Shown one piece after another: positions 39,447-50,541 of a stretch of DNA of 64,000 bases; positions within the stretch are counted from its first letter, which is position 1; every line of letters starts with the position of its first letter. The notes under the pieces were generated by a model, which had not been told where the DNA came from, made no database searches, and saw only the letters and a list, made by a program, of their open reading frames with translations. A program made the position numbers and the translations under genes. The DNA is from Pontimonas sp. (GTDB taxonomy: Bacteria; Actinomycetota; Actinomycetes; Actinomycetales; Microbacteriaceae), in NCBI GenBank assembly GCA_018402295.1, contig JAGYJI010000006.1:186001-250000 (forward strand), written 5' to 3'.

Positions 39447-39992
39447 GTGGGCAGCGCACGAGAACACCTCATCCAGTTCATTTCCCGAGACGCCGTCCAC
39501 CACGGGGATTTCACCCTCACCAGCGGCCAGAAAGCGTCGTTTTATATCGACTTGCGTCAGGTAAGCCTGGACCATCGGGTTGCCCCGCTGATCGGCGATG
39601 TGATGCTGGAGATGCTCGAAGAGTTCGAGCCGATTGATGCCATCGGCGGACTGACCATGGGAGCCGACCCGATAGCGTCCGCGATCATGCATCGCGGACT
39701 CCTCGCGGGGAAGACCTATGACGCCCTTGTTGTGCGCAAAGAAGCCAAAGACCACGGGCGAGGTCGCCAAATCGAGGGCCCCGATGTGCGAGGCAAGCGC
39801 ATTGTGGTGGTGGAGGACACCTCGACCACGGGTGGGTCACCTCTGACGGCGGCCCGGGCAATCGAAAAAGCTGGAGGAGAAGTTGTCGCCGTCTGTGTTG
39901 TGGTCGACCGCAACACTGGAGCGGACCGAGTGATTGAAGAAGCGGGGTATCCCTACCGAGCAGCACTGGGATTGGGCGACCTAGGTTTGTGA
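39447..39992 (+). CDS. pyrE: Orotate phosphoribosyltransferase
   Basis: Converts orotate plus PRPP to OMP in pyrimidine synthesis. 181 residues with FTLTSGQKASFYIDLRQ near residue 22, AIGGLTMGADPIA near residue 65 and the PRPP loop IVVVEDTSTTGGS near residue 118. GTG start without Shine-Dalgarno. The next gene starts right at its stop. Confidence 0.93.
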   Translation: MGSAREHLIQFISRDAVHHGDFTLTSGQKASFYIDLRQVSLDHRVAPLIGDVMLEMLEEFEPIDAIGGLTMGADPIASAIMHRGLLAGKTYDALVVRKEAKDHGRGRQIEGPDVRGKRIVVVEDTSTTGGSPLTAARAIEKAGGEVVAVCVVVDRNTGADRVIEEAGYPYRAALGLGDLGL

Positions 39993-40598
39993 ATGACTGA
40001 ACAGAGTGAACCCGGCACACCTCCCAAACCCCGCCTCACCCAGACAGCTCGCGGGCAGACCATCTTTGTCAGCCTGTGGGTTCTGGGGACGCTTGTCACC
40101 CTGGGGTTGTGGGTCGGAGCTTTTGTTCTCGGGCAGAGTGTGGGCGCACCCGAGGATGTCGCAATCGAAGAAGTCATTGACGTTGTGGAGATTGCCGCGG
40201 AGTTCCCTGAACTGGGCCCTCCAGCTCAGGCACCGGGGACCTGGGCGTGGGATGAGCTTCGCGGTGGGGAATGCCTCACGGGTTTTCGTGACGCCTTTGC
40301 CGAGCAATTCCAGGTGGTGAGCTGTTCCTCACCCCATAATGCTGAGCTACTGCATGCCGAACTGCTCTCGAGGGAATCTTCCGAGCCCTATCCGGGAGAT
40401 CCGGCGGTGCTGGCGGCGGCACGGGCTGCGTGTGATGTGCGAGACCTGGTGAACATTGAGGTTGCCCAGGAATTCAGTGACCTGCGGACGAGCTACTCCT
40501 ACCCGGTGAGTCAGGATCAGTGGGATGCCGGTGAGCGAGGGGTTTATTGCTTCGTGTACTCAGAGAGTGGAGCCACCTTCAGAAGCTCCCTGCGCTAG
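39993..40598 (+). CDS. Septum-formation-domain-like membrane protein
   Basis: 201 residues: one membrane helix at about residues 24-49, then an outer domain with VVSCSSPHNAELLHAELL near residue 106, the Cys-x2-Pro-His-x2-Glu pattern of the actinobacterial 'septum formation' family, and two further cysteines (ARAACD, GVYCF). Function unproven. Follows pyrE without a gap and shares CTAG with the convergent methyltransferase. Confidence 0.6.
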   Translation: MTEQSEPGTPPKPRLTQTARGQTIFVSLWVLGTLVTLGLWVGAFVLGQSVGAPEDVAIEEVIDVVEIAAEFPELGPPAQAPGTWAWDELRGGECLTGFRDAFAEQFQVVSCSSPHNAELLHAELLSRESSEPYPGDPAVLAAARAACDVRDLVNIEVAQEFSDLRTSYSYPVSQDQWDAGERGVYCFVYSESGATFRSSLR

Positions 40599-41440
40599 CT
40601 GAGGTAGTGCCCCAGGCGTCGTTCCATGATGGTGAGGGCTTCCGGATTGGAGTCCATCACCACAAACTTTCGGCCCAATTCTGCCGCCGCATGGGCTGTC
40701 GTTCCACTGCCGGCGAAGGGATCCAGCACCCAGTCTCCGGGTCGGGATGAGGCGCGAATGATGCGGGTGAGAATACCCAGTGGCTTCTGGGTCGCATACC
40801 CGGTCTTCTCCTTGCCGGTGGGCGAGACGATGGTGTGCCACCAGACGTCGGTAGGGAGTTTGCCCCTGGCAGCTTTCTCGGGGCCTACCAACCCTGGTGC
40901 CATGTAGGGTTCACGGTCGATGTCGTCGCTATTGAAAATGTACGCCTGGGGGTCTTTGACGTAGACCAGAATCGTGTCGTGTTTGGTGGGCCAGCGGCTC
41001 TTTGACTTTGCCCCATAGTCATACGCCCAGATGATTTCGTTCAGAAAGTTCTCACGACCAAACATTTGGTCCATCGCGACCTTGGCGTAGTGGACCTCTC
41101 GCCAGTCCAGGTGCAGATAGAGGGTTCCTTCAGGTCCCAGCAGGCGCCACGCCTCGATGAGCCTCGGTGCAAGAAATTCCCAGTAGTTGGCAAACGTGTC
41201 GTCATAACTGGTCACAGAGTGCAGGGTGAAGTCGTAGGTTTTGCCCCCAAAACCCTGCCTTCCCGACTCACTCGACCCCGTAACGGTGGAGGTTGTGCGC
41301 TGTTGTGTTCGACCGGTGTTGAACGGAGGATCCAGGTAGCACAGTGTGAAAGAGCCCTCGGGTAAAGACTTCATCAGCTCCAGGTTGTCGCCCTCGAGGA
41401 GTAGCGAGGGACCCTCGGGACTCCAGGAAGCGTTAGGCAC
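40595..41440 (-). CDS. Orphan DNA methyltransferase, DPPF type
   Basis: Site-specific N6-adenine or N4-cytosine methyltransferase, 281 residues. Catalytic motif DPPFNTG near residue 36 precedes the AdoMet motif DPFAGSGTT near residue 241, i.e. beta-class order. No restriction enzyme or specificity subunit is adjacent, so it is probably an epigenetic or housekeeping methylase. GTG start with TAACCT 7 nt upstream. Confidence 0.85.
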   Translation of the reverse strand: MPNASWSPEGPSLLLEGDNLELMKSLPEGSFTLCYLDPPFNTGRTQQRTTSTVTGSSESGRQGFGGKTYDFTLHSVTSYDDTFANYWEFLAPRLIEAWRLLGPEGTLYLHLDWREVHYAKVAMDQMFGRENFLNEIIWAYDYGAKSKSRWPTKHDTILVYVKDPQAYIFNSDDIDREPYMAPGLVGPEKAARGKLPTDVWWHTIVSPTGKEKTGYATQKPLGILTRIIRASSRPGDWVLDPFAGSGTTAHAAAELGRKFVVMDSNPEALTIMERRLGHYLS

Positions 41441-41447
41441 AGGGGAA

Positions 41448-41472
41448 AGGTTATCGAAAGGGTGCCTAGGCT
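41448..41472. promoter_or_regulatory. Back-to-back leaderless promoters of the methyltransferase and TrmH genes
   Basis: TAACCT on the - strand (41448-41453) is 7 nt from the methyltransferase GTG; TAGGCT on the + strand (41467-41472) is 6 nt from the TrmH-type GTG. Only 38 bp separate the two start codons. Confidence 0.6.
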
Positions 41473-41478
41473 AGGTGC

Positions 41479-42117
41479 GTGACCGAGGACAATCCCCACC
41501 CCGAAGCCACCACCTGGGGAGTGGGACCCTGGCAGGGGACGTGGCCCGAGGGTGACCACTTTGACCCTGAGCTCTTGGAGAAGGGGGACTCGAGGAACGT
41601 GGTCGACCAGTATCGATACTGGTCGATGGACGCCATCATCGAGGATCTGAACACGAAGAGGCATCCGTTCCACGTTGCTATCGAGAACTGGCAACACGAC
41701 CTAAACATTGGGTCGATTGTGCGCAGTGCGAATGCTTTTCTCGCGGACACCGTCCACATCGTGGGTCGCAAACGCTGGAATCGGCGGGGAGCGATGGTCA
41801 CCGATCGGTACCAGCGGGTGATGCACCACCCCACGATTGATGACCTGGTGGGCTATGCCCGCGAGCACGCGTTACCGATTGTGGCCATTGACAATGTGGA
41901 GGGATCGAAACCCCTCGAGACGACCCCATTACCTCGAGAATGCATCATTCTTTTTGGTCAAGAAGGCCCCGGCCTCTCTGCCGAAGCACTGGCTGCTGCG
42001 GACATGGCAGTGGAGATCACGCAGTATGGCTCCACACGCTCACTCAACGCCAGTGCGGCAGCAGCCATTGTCCTGTATCAGTGGATCATGACCCACCGAG
42101 GATCAGCGGGAGACTGA
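41479..42117 (+). CDS. TrmH/SpoU-family RNA methyltransferase
   Basis: AdoMet-dependent 2'-O-methyltransferase of rRNA or tRNA, 212 residues. Motif 1 HDLNIGSIVRSANAF near residue 74, motif 2 ILFGQEGPGLS near residue 155 and motif 3 RSLNASAAAAIVLYQW near residue 188 form the knotted SPOUT site. The exact target is unknown. The end overlaps the histidine kinase gene by 15 nt. Confidence 0.88.
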   Translation: MTEDNPHPEATTWGVGPWQGTWPEGDHFDPELLEKGDSRNVVDQYRYWSMDAIIEDLNTKRHPFHVAIENWQHDLNIGSIVRSANAFLADTVHIVGRKRWNRRGAMVTDRYQRVMHHPTIDDLVGYAREHALPIVAIDNVEGSKPLETTPLPRECIILFGQEGPGLSAEALAAADMAVEITQYGSTRSLNASAAAAIVLYQWIMTHRGSAGD

Positions 42118-43851
42118 CACGGCGGGGAGAGCTGACTCCTCGAGCCTCACCAAAAGCTGGGTCATTTCTCGAGAGTTGCGCAACAAGCTCCACTTGTCAG
42201 GAGCATAGAGGTCCAGGTGGGCAGTTCCTAGGCCTGATCGCCCACCCTGTTTGGGCTGACCATTATTTTGAACTGTCACCAGTAGGGCGCCTGGTTCGGT
42301 GGCGAAGCCAATCCGAATCCAGTCCGCTTTCCCGTGTCGGACCGCGTTGTTGACGGCGTCCACCACGATGGTGTGGACCACGGGGAGGTATTTTTCTGGC
42401 ACGGCAGACAGGGGCTGGTCGAGTGCAATATCGACCAGCGCGCTCCAGTTCGTCACAAATTTCTCCAGGTCACCTCGTGAGTCCTCCGTCACGGGAGACA
42501 CCCCCTGGGGCTCCAGGAGGATGTTTCTGAGCTGCTGAATTTCGGAGGCCGCCGACGCAGTGTCGCCTGTGACGATGTGGTCCTGAAGTTTGAGAATTGC
42601 AGCGAGAAAGTTTCCTCGGACATCACCGTGGAGTCGACTGGCCATTTTGTGGGACAGAACCTTCAGTTGACTCTCCACATGGAGCTTCTCCAGTGTGGTG
42701 CTGTCTAAAGATCTCTTCAGGCCCGCGAGTATTCGATCCCTGGCGGTAGACGCCGGGGAGGGAAGTGATGTTGAGAGGGCTACCAAAACGGACAGTGCGT
42801 GAACGCTCACGACCCGCCACGGCTCATCGGTTCCCTGTCCCCAAAAATCCGCGAGCGCAAGGAGGGGAATGGAAGAGAAAAGGAACACGACGACGAGCAC
42901 GAGGAACGTGGGCACCGAGAATTTCTGCAGTGATGGCAGAAGCCAGTTTCCAAGACTCCCCACCGCGAGCGCTCCTGCCATCCAGATTCCTACCAAGGCG
43001 GCACCCACCGCCAGATCGAATGTTCGGCCATACACGAGGGTTAAGAGGAAGAACCCCACCAAGACTAGATAGAGCAGAGAAAAAGGGCGAGAGCTGGCAT
43101 ACAGCTGCACAAACTCGCGCAGACGAATCCTCGGGGCTTCGGAGGGTGCTGAATTCCACAGGTCCTGACTGATGCGCTGCCAGGTGGAATCCGAGAGGCT
43201 CCTGAGCTCATCTAGTGCAGGGAGAGCTTGTGGGCTTGAGGCAAGGGACTGCTCCAGCTGATCTAGGGCGTCGATGGTCGTGTCCTGGGACTTCTGCAGT
43301 CTCTTGCCGACGCGAGCGACCAATGCCTCCTGCATGGACTGCACGGCTGCTCTGTGCGCAGAGAGCTGGTCCTCGCCCTGCAGCAAAACCTCCAGGACTT
43401 CCGCGCGGGCTGACACAAATCGATCGATTGCATCGAGCGCGTACGCCGCGACAGCGAATCCCACAATGGCCATCAGCGCAGAGAAGATAATGCGCTGGGG
43501 AGTGGGGACAGCGTTCGTAACATCGAGCAGGGTGAGCCCCGCAATGAGGCAGAGGGCTCTCGTTGCCCCCGCTAGCCCCCACACGGTGACGACAATGCGC
43601 AGCGGGACGGGGGTTTTTGCTCGATTGCGGAGCACCGTGAGGTGGGCGAGGAGGAAAACCGCACCCAAGCCGAGGTGCCCAAAGGTGGCAATCACGAAAA
43701 CGCTCAGTGCGTTATCCCACGACTCGTAGGTGACCGCCTCGTTGAAGAGAAAACCAAGAATCCAGAACGGCGCCGCCAGAAGATATCCGGTCATCGAGAC
43801 CGCTCGGCGGCCTCCCATTCGGGAGGCTGCGTCCGCCCAGCCAGAGTTCAC
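42103..43851 (-). CDS. Membrane histidine kinase with split membrane module
   Basis: 582 residues. Four hydrophobic helices (about 20-145) are followed by a charged helical stretch (about 150-240), a second block of four helices (about 250-365), a dimerisation region with LSHKMASRLHGDVRGNF (candidate phospho-histidine) and a C-terminal HATPase (DAVNNAVRHGKADWIRIG, SGLGTAHLDLY). NarL-type kinases usually look like this but the two-block membrane part is unfamiliar. Overlaps the response regulator stop by one base (TAGTG). Confidence 0.75.
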   Translation of the reverse strand: MNSGWADAASRMGGRRAVSMTGYLLAAPFWILGFLFNEAVTYESWDNALSVFVIATFGHLGLGAVFLLAHLTVLRNRAKTPVPLRIVVTVWGLAGATRALCLIAGLTLLDVTNAVPTPQRIIFSALMAIVGFAVAAYALDAIDRFVSARAEVLEVLLQGEDQLSAHRAAVQSMQEALVARVGKRLQKSQDTTIDALDQLEQSLASSPQALPALDELRSLSDSTWQRISQDLWNSAPSEAPRIRLREFVQLYASSRPFSLLYLVLVGFFLLTLVYGRTFDLAVGAALVGIWMAGALAVGSLGNWLLPSLQKFSVPTFLVLVVVFLFSSIPLLALADFWGQGTDEPWRVVSVHALSVLVALSTSLPSPASTARDRILAGLKRSLDSTTLEKLHVESQLKVLSHKMASRLHGDVRGNFLAAILKLQDHIVTGDTASAASEIQQLRNILLEPQGVSPVTEDSRGDLEKFVTNWSALVDIALDQPLSAVPEKYLPVVHTIVVDAVNNAVRHGKADWIRIGFATEPGALLVTVQNNGQPKQGGRSGLGTAHLDLYAPDKWSLLRNSREMTQLLVRLEESALPAVSVSR

Positions 43852-44477
43852 TAGCTTGCACCGATCATGTCGAAATACGACTGAAGGAGCGCAGCGCGAG
43901 GATTCACGCTGGAGTTCTGGGCAATCCCCAAGCGTTTCAGCATTCGGTTGATGGCCTTCGAGACGGAGTCCTCTGTGATGGACAGCTCCCCCGCTATTGC
44001 CTGATTGGAGAGGCCTTTGGCCACAAGTCGAAGAACTGAGATTTGTGCTGAGGTGAGATTGATGACGGGGAGATCCCCTTGTTCGGCTTTCGCCGCTTTG
44101 TCGATGGAGGACACAATTGCGTCCGCCAGCTGGGATGTTGACCCCACCTGTTGCTTGATGAGATAAATGAGTCCGGCCGGTGCGCTGACCAGGCTCTCGG
44201 AGTGAAGGCGTGGGTCGCCGTAAGCACTCAACAGCACGATGCCAAGCTTCGGAAAGCGTGAGCGCAAACTGGTGGCGATATCGAGACCGGTGGGACCGGG
44301 TCCGAAGTCCAAATCGGTCACCAACGCATCCGGTGTGTGTTCCGTGACGAGGGATACCGCTTCAGCCGCGCTCTGGCCTCGACCCACGATGGAGATTCCG
44401 TGAGACAGCAACGAGTCAGACACCCCTTGAAGGGTGAGGTTGTGGTCGTCTGCCACGACAACGCGGAGAGAATTCAC
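43851..44477 (-). CDS. NarL/FixJ-type response regulator
   Basis: About 208 residues from GTG 44477 (MNSLRVVVADDHNLTLQG). Receiver domain with ADDH, phospho-acceptor aspartate in VTDLDFGPGPTG and conserved lysine in IYLIKQQ; LuxR-type helix-turn-helix LTSAQISVLRLVAKGLSNQAIAGELSITEDSVSKAINRML. A longer in-frame start at 44528 is possible; CATACT lies 7 nt before 44477. Pairs with the downstream kinase; target genes are not evident. Confidence 0.82.
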   Translation of the reverse strand: MNSLRVVVADDHNLTLQGVSDSLLSHGISIVGRGQSAAEAVSLVTEHTPDALVTDLDFGPGPTGLDIATSLRSRFPKLGIVLLSAYGDPRLHSESLVSAPAGLIYLIKQQVGSTSQLADAIVSSIDKAAKAEQGDLPVINLTSAQISVLRLVAKGLSNQAIAGELSITEDSVSKAINRMLKRLGIAQNSSVNPRAALLQSYFDMIGAS

Positions 44478-44572
44478 GCCTCTGAGTATGTCCCATTTTT
44501 GTCCTGACGATAGAGAAGGACGGGTCATAATCTGCCGTAATCGGTAGACTTGGCAAGTTGTTCAGGCCTTAA

Positions 44573-45872
<1,300 letters not shown>

Positions 45873-45892
45873 CACCGGGCAGTCTGGCTCGG

Positions 45893-45898
45893 TAGGGT
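45893..45898 (+). promoter_or_regulatory. -10 element of the chorismate mutase gene
   Basis: TAGGGT, exactly 6 nt before ATG 45905, no Shine-Dalgarno. Confidence 0.55.
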
Positions 45899-45904
45899 CG
45901 CTCT

Positions 45905-46198
45905 ATGGATTCGATTCCCCCGGAGCTTCATCAGTTGCGAAAAAGCATCGACAACATTGATGCTGCGCTCATCCATCTGTTGGCGGAGCGGTTTCGCACC
46001 ACACAGCAGGTGGGGCGGCTCAAAGCGGAGCTTCAGATGGTTCCCTCGGATCCTGCCCGGGAAGCTGCGCAGATTGAACGCCTTCGCGCGCTAGCGAAAG
46101 AGGCAGATCTGGATCCCGAGTTTGCCGAGAAGTTCTTGGGGTTCATCCTCGCGGAAGTGATTCAGCACCACGAGGAGCTAGCTGCTGGCGAGGGGTAG
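45905..46198 (+). CDS. Chorismate mutase, AroQ type
   Basis: 97 all-helical residues: LRKSIDNIDAALIHLLAERFRTTQQVGRLKAE carries the conserved Arg/Asp/Lys residues of AroQ-class chorismate mutases, which convert chorismate to prephenate. Stand-alone, with no fused domain. The 3' end overlaps the YqaJ gene by 21 nt. Confidence 0.85.
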   Translation: MDSIPPELHQLRKSIDNIDAALIHLLAERFRTTQQVGRLKAELQMVPSDPAREAAQIERLRALAKEADLDPEFAEKFLGFILAEVIQHHEELAAGEG

Positions 46199-46783
46199 TT
46201 CCCGGTAGAGGTTGCCCGCAACCTCGATAAGACGCTCAATGAGTGCATCGTCTCGTTCCACGACGACGAACTTGGGGCCCGGCCACCCGGGAACCATCTC
46301 GCCGTTCTTCTTTTCCCGGAGCATCCAGCCAAACACGCAGGCGTTGGCACCGGTCACATAGAGCTGCCACTGAACCTGGCGGTGGTAGTTGCCGGGAACA
46401 TTGCGCCATTCACCCCAGTCCCGTCCGGTGGTCTTGACCTCCGCAATGAGATCGTGTCCCGGGGAGAGACCATCCGGTGTGGCCATCTGCCACCGCAATG
46501 CCTCGGAATCTTTGGCAATCAGCCAATCATTGGGTTCAAGTTCGAACTGGGTCCCGAGCTTTTCCATGAGCGCCGCTTCTTGCTCTCGACCAAAGCGCAT
46601 GTAGTCGTTGTCAGGAATGGGGGTGGGGTTGCGCATCTGGTCTATCACTTCCCGAAAACCCTCGGGAGTGACTGCTTTGGATACCGCTGTCGCGGTGACG
46701 CCGCTGGCGCGAACAGCGAGCCACGCATCGTAATCCGAGGAAGAGACGAGAAAACGTGCGGAATCAATCATGAGTTCTTCCAC
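46178..46783 (-). CDS. YqaJ-like (phage exonuclease type) nuclease
   Basis: 201 residues resembling YqaJ viral recombinase family nucleases: RASGVTATAVSKAV near residue 26, FGREQEAALMEKLG near residue 64, catalytic H-D-x3-EVKTTGRDW near residue 108 and YHRQVQWQLYVTG near residue 132. Usually a lambda-exonuclease-like partner of a RecT annealase, but none is nearby. ATG 46771 is an alternative start. Downstream of purL on the same strand. Confidence 0.7.
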   Translation of the reverse strand: MEELMIDSARFLVSSSDYDAWLAVRASGVTATAVSKAVTPEGFREVIDQMRNPTPIPDNDYMRFGREQEAALMEKLGTQFELEPNDWLIAKDSEALRWQMATPDGLSPGHDLIAEVKTTGRDWGEWRNVPGNYHRQVQWQLYVTGANACVFGWMLREKKNGEMVPGWPGPKFVVVERDDALIERLIEVAGNLYRELPLASS

Positions 46784-46821
46784 CGTAGCGGGGTCCGGCG
46801 ACGCCCAACCCTCCCCCGAGG

Positions 46822-49118
46822 CTAGGGCTGGTATCCAACAACCGGTCCGAGGATTGCAGGCAGTGTTCCGCGGTGGAGATTATCGAGTTCTTCCAGATCA
46901 AAGCTGAAGTGGTCGGCGATGTCGAGGCCGTGAAGAGAAAGGTCGGTGACGCCAATTCGAGCCACCGGAACACCACGGCCCTCACACAAACCTCGGAACT
47001 TCACATCGTCTTCGCGGGCGACACTGACGACCATTCGAGCGACAGACTCTGAGAACAAGGCTTCGGTGATGTCCAGGCCGGCGTCTTCCATGACCTCGGA
47101 GAGCCACACTCGTGCCCCCACCCGGCGACGAAGAACACCCTCCACCAGGGTCTGGAGGAGTCCACCGGTAGAGACATCGTGGGCGCTGGTGACCAGACCA
47201 TCTTTCGCAGCGACAACCATCAAACCCGCAAGAGCTTTCTCGGCGGGAAGATCAGGCCGAGGTGGTAGCCCACCCAGGTGGCCATGGATGACATCAGCCC
47301 AGGCTGACCCATCGAGCTCTGCTCGGGTGCTGCCCAGCAGGTAGAGGTTTTCCCCATCGTCTTGCCAGCCGCTGGGCAGTCGACGCTCCACGGTGTCGAT
47401 CACCCCCATGACGGCCACCACGGGGGTGGGGTGAATCGGAGTGGTTCCGGTTTGGTTATACAAGCTGACGTTTCCGCCGGTGACCGGAACGCCGAGCTCC
47501 ATGCAGGCATCTGCAAGGCCGCGGACAGCCTCGGCGAATTGCCACATGACTTCAGGATCTTCAGGGCTACCAAAGTTCAGGCAGTCACTGACGGCTCGAG
47601 GATTAGCTCCGGTGGCAGCGACGTTCCGATAAGCCTCAGACAGGGCCAGCTGTGCGCCGGTGTAGGGGTCTAGGTAGCTGTAACGGCCGTTGGCGTCGGT
47701 GGCGAGAGCGACACCGAGCCCTGACTCTTCGTCCACGCGAATCATGCCGGCGTCATCAGGGAAAGCAAGTGCCGTGTTTCCCATCACGTAGCGGTCGTAC
47801 TGGTTGGTAATCCATTCGGGATTAGCCAAGTTGGGGGAGGACACAACCTGGGCGACCTGATCGCGCAACTCCTCGGGGGTGGTGGCTCGTGGTTTGCCGG
47901 CCACCGAGTCCGCTTGGATGCCATCCAGCCAGGGTGGGCGGTGGTAGGGGCGTTCATAGACGGGGGAGTCAATCGCGACAGTCTTGGGGTCAACATCGAC
48001 GATGGTTTCGCCCTGCCAGTGAATGATGAGCCGACCGGTGTCGGTCACCTCCCCCAACACGCTGGTCTCTACCTCCCACTTAGCGGTGATGGCGAGGAAA
48101 TCATCGAGCTTTTCGGGCCGAACAATCGCCATCATGCGTTCTTGGCTTTCCGACATCAAAATTTCTTCGGCGGTGAGGGTGTCATCCCGGAGCAGGACGT
48201 TGTCGAGCGTGACCTCCATCCCGCTGTCACCGTTTGCCGCCAGCTCAGAGGTGGCGCAGCTGATTCCGGCTGCTCCCAGGTCTTGGATGCCCTCGACGAC
48301 ACCGTTCTGGAAAAGCTCGAGACAGCATTCGATCAGGACCTTCTCGGCAAAGGGGTCGCCCACTTGGACGGAGGGGCGTTTGGTGGGGCCACCCTCATCA
48401 AAGGTTTCGCTGGCAAGTATGGAGGCCCCGCCGATTCCATCGCCCCCGGTTCGGGCCCCAAAAAGAACCACTTTGTTGCCGGGACCCTTGGCGTTGGCGA
48501 GGTGCAGGTCTTCGTGGCGGAGAACCCCACGGCTAACGCGTTCACCAAGGGGTTGTTCTGATACACCGGGTCAAACCAGGTCTCACCACCGATGTTGGGC
48601 AGACCGAGGCAGTTGCCGTAGAAGCTGATTCCACTGACCACACCGGGTGCAACTCTTTTCGTGTCGGGGTGGTCAAGTGCACCAAAGCGAAGCGCATCCA
48701 TCACCGCAACCGGCCTGGCACCCATGGAGATAATGTCGCGGACGATTCCTCCCACCCCGGTGGCGGCCCCTTGGAAGGGCTCTATGAAGCTGGGGTGGTT
48801 GTGGCTTTCGATCTTGAAGGTGACCGCCCAGCCCTCACCCACGTCGACGACGCCCGCGTTTTCTCCCATACCGACCATGAGGTGGGTACGCATGTCGTCG
48901 GTGACTTTCTGGCCGAACTGGCGCAGGTGAACTTTGGAGGATTTGTACGAGCAGTGCTCGCTCCACATCACCGAATACATGGCCAGTTCGCCTGACGTGG
49001 GGCGACGACCCAGAAGGCGGCGAATTTCCTCATACTCATCTGTTTTGAGACCCAACGCCTCGTAAGGCTGCTCCTTCTCGGGGGTGCCCTCCGCGTGAGA
49101 TACCGAGTCGACCGCCAT
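46822..49118 (-). CDS. purL: FGAM synthase subunit PurL, frameshifted
   Basis: Makes formylglycinamidine ribonucleotide with PurS and PurQ. Small-type PurL, about 765 residues when repaired. The N-terminal part ([22 protein letters not shown]) and the remainder ([27 protein letters not shown]) are in different frames; one missing C in CCCC (48525-48528) joins [15 protein letters not shown]. The ATG overlaps the DUF3817 stop by one base (TAATG). Confidence 0.94.
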
Positions 49119-49591
49119 TACTGCGAACCCCACTCAGTGGGTGAGCCCAGCGCCAAGAGCACACTGATCACCAGCGCCATCCCGAGCACAATGATGACAA
49201 ACGACCACACGGGGTGGCGCAGGCCCAGTCGCACAACTCGGTCACTCCAGTGGCGGTCGCGAGGGTCTCCGGAATCCTCCAGTCGCCACTCACCCTCGAG
49301 CTTGTTTCTTTTCTCGAGCCAGCGGTCACAAGGCAGGGTGACCCACGGTGGAATGGCGGAGAGCACAGCCAAAACGATGGTGCCAAAACCCCACCGCAGA
49401 TTGATTCCGATGATGACGGCGGTGATGCAGTAGGCGATGAAGATGATTCCGTGGCTGAGACCGGCAGCAAAGAACAGCGGGCCGTCATAGGCGAAGCCGT
49501 ATCGGGCGACCATGGCCGCAATCAAGAGCGTCCAGGTCACCATCTCGGCAAGCGCCATTACGCGATAGAGCGAACCGGGTGTCTTTGTCAC
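49118..49591 (-). CDS. DUF3817 membrane protein inside the pur operon
   Basis: 157 residues with about four hydrophobic helices; [20 protein letters not shown] and [16 protein letters not shown] match DUF3817. Role unknown. Overlaps purQ by 4 nt and purL by 1 nt, so it is coupled to purine synthesis enzymes. Confidence 0.7.
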   Translation of the reverse strand: MTKTPGSLYRVMALAEMVTWTLLIAAMVARYGFAYDGPLFFAAGLSHGIIFIAYCITAVIIGINLRWGFGTIVLAVLSAIPPWVTLPCDRWLEKRNKLEGEWRLEDSGDPRDRHWSDRVVRLGLRHPVWSFVIIVLGMALVISVLLALGSPTEWGSQ

Positions 49592-50283
49592 GCGTTCACG
49601 ACCTGGGTCAGCACCGACTGGAACATGGCAAGACCGTCCATCCCCGACTTCATGGCCACGTCGGTGTCGGGACCAAAGCCCGCCTCCACCGCGTGCTCGG
49701 GGTGGGGCATCAATCCCACAATCCGGCCGGTGTCGTTGCGTAATCCGGCGATGTCGTGGGCGGAGCCATTCGGGTTGACTTCCAGGTAGCGGAAGACCAC
49801 GAGGTTCTCTCCCTCAATCCTTTTCAGGGACTCCTCGTCGGCGATGAAGCCGCCCTCGCCGTTCTTCAGGGGAATCACAATCTCCTGATTGGTCTCATAT
49901 CCCGACGTCCAGGCTGTCTCGGTGTTCTCGACACGCAGTTTTTGATCACGGCAGATGAAATCTCCGTGATCGTTGCGAATCAGACCACCGGGCAGCAGGC
50001 CCGCTTCGACAAGAATCTGAAAGCCGTTGCAGATGCCCAAAATGGGCAGGCCCTTCTTGGCCTCTGCCACCACCTCCGACATGATCGGGGAGTGTGCGGC
50101 GATAGCACCGCAACGAAGGTAGTCACCGTAACTGAAGCCACCGGGAAGAATCAGAGCGTCAACGCCGTCTAGGTCGGCAGCGCCATGCCAGAGTGGAACA
50201 GGCGTTCCACCGGCAAGGCGGACGGCGCGGAGCGCGTCGCGATCATCGAGTGATCCAGGGAACGTGACAACCCCGACCCTCAT
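49588..50283 (-). CDS. purQ: FGAM synthase subunit PurQ (glutaminase)
   Basis: 231 residues. VGVVTFPGSLDDRDA start, class I glutamine amidotransferase nucleophile in ILGICNGFQIL near residue 84, and MPHPEHAVE near residue 203 supplying His/Glu. Gives ammonia to PurL. ATG overlaps the purS stop (ATGA). Confidence 0.95.
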   Translation of the reverse strand: MRVGVVTFPGSLDDRDALRAVRLAGGTPVPLWHGAADLDGVDALILPGGFSYGDYLRCGAIAAHSPIMSEVVAEAKKGLPILGICNGFQILVEAGLLPGGLIRNDHGDFICRDQKLRVENTETAWTSGYETNQEIVIPLKNGEGGFIADEESLKRIEGENLVVFRYLEVNPNGSAHDIAGLRNDTGRIVGLMPHPEHAVEAGFGPDTDVAMKSGMDGLAMFQSVLTQVVNA

Positions 50284-50538
50284 GCCGGGGAGTCCTCCAC
50301 ACGAACATCCAGCACATCCTCGATCACGCCATTGGAGAGCAAATCATCCGCCATTCGTGCGGGCATCAGCGAGGTGAGCGTCGGTCACCGCGCCCTCAAC
50401 GTGAAGTTCGAAGCGCTTGCCGATGCGCACTTCGTGAAATCCGGTGATTCCGCTGCGGTGAAGAGCACCGAGGACAGCTTTCCCGGCAGGATCGAGGAGT
50501 TCGCGCTTGGGCATGACTTCCACAACGATGATGGCCAC
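50280..50538 (-). CDS. purS: FGAM synthase subunit PurS, frameshifted
   Basis: Small bridging subunit of the PurLSQ complex. IIVVEVMPKRELLDPAGKAV and VRIGKRFELHVEG are clear; the final third is in another frame. One extra G in GGG (50361-50363) restores ARMADDLLSNGVIEDVLDVRVED and an 85-residue protein. GTG start with GGAG 9 nt upstream. Confidence 0.88.
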
Positions 50539-50541
50539 TAA

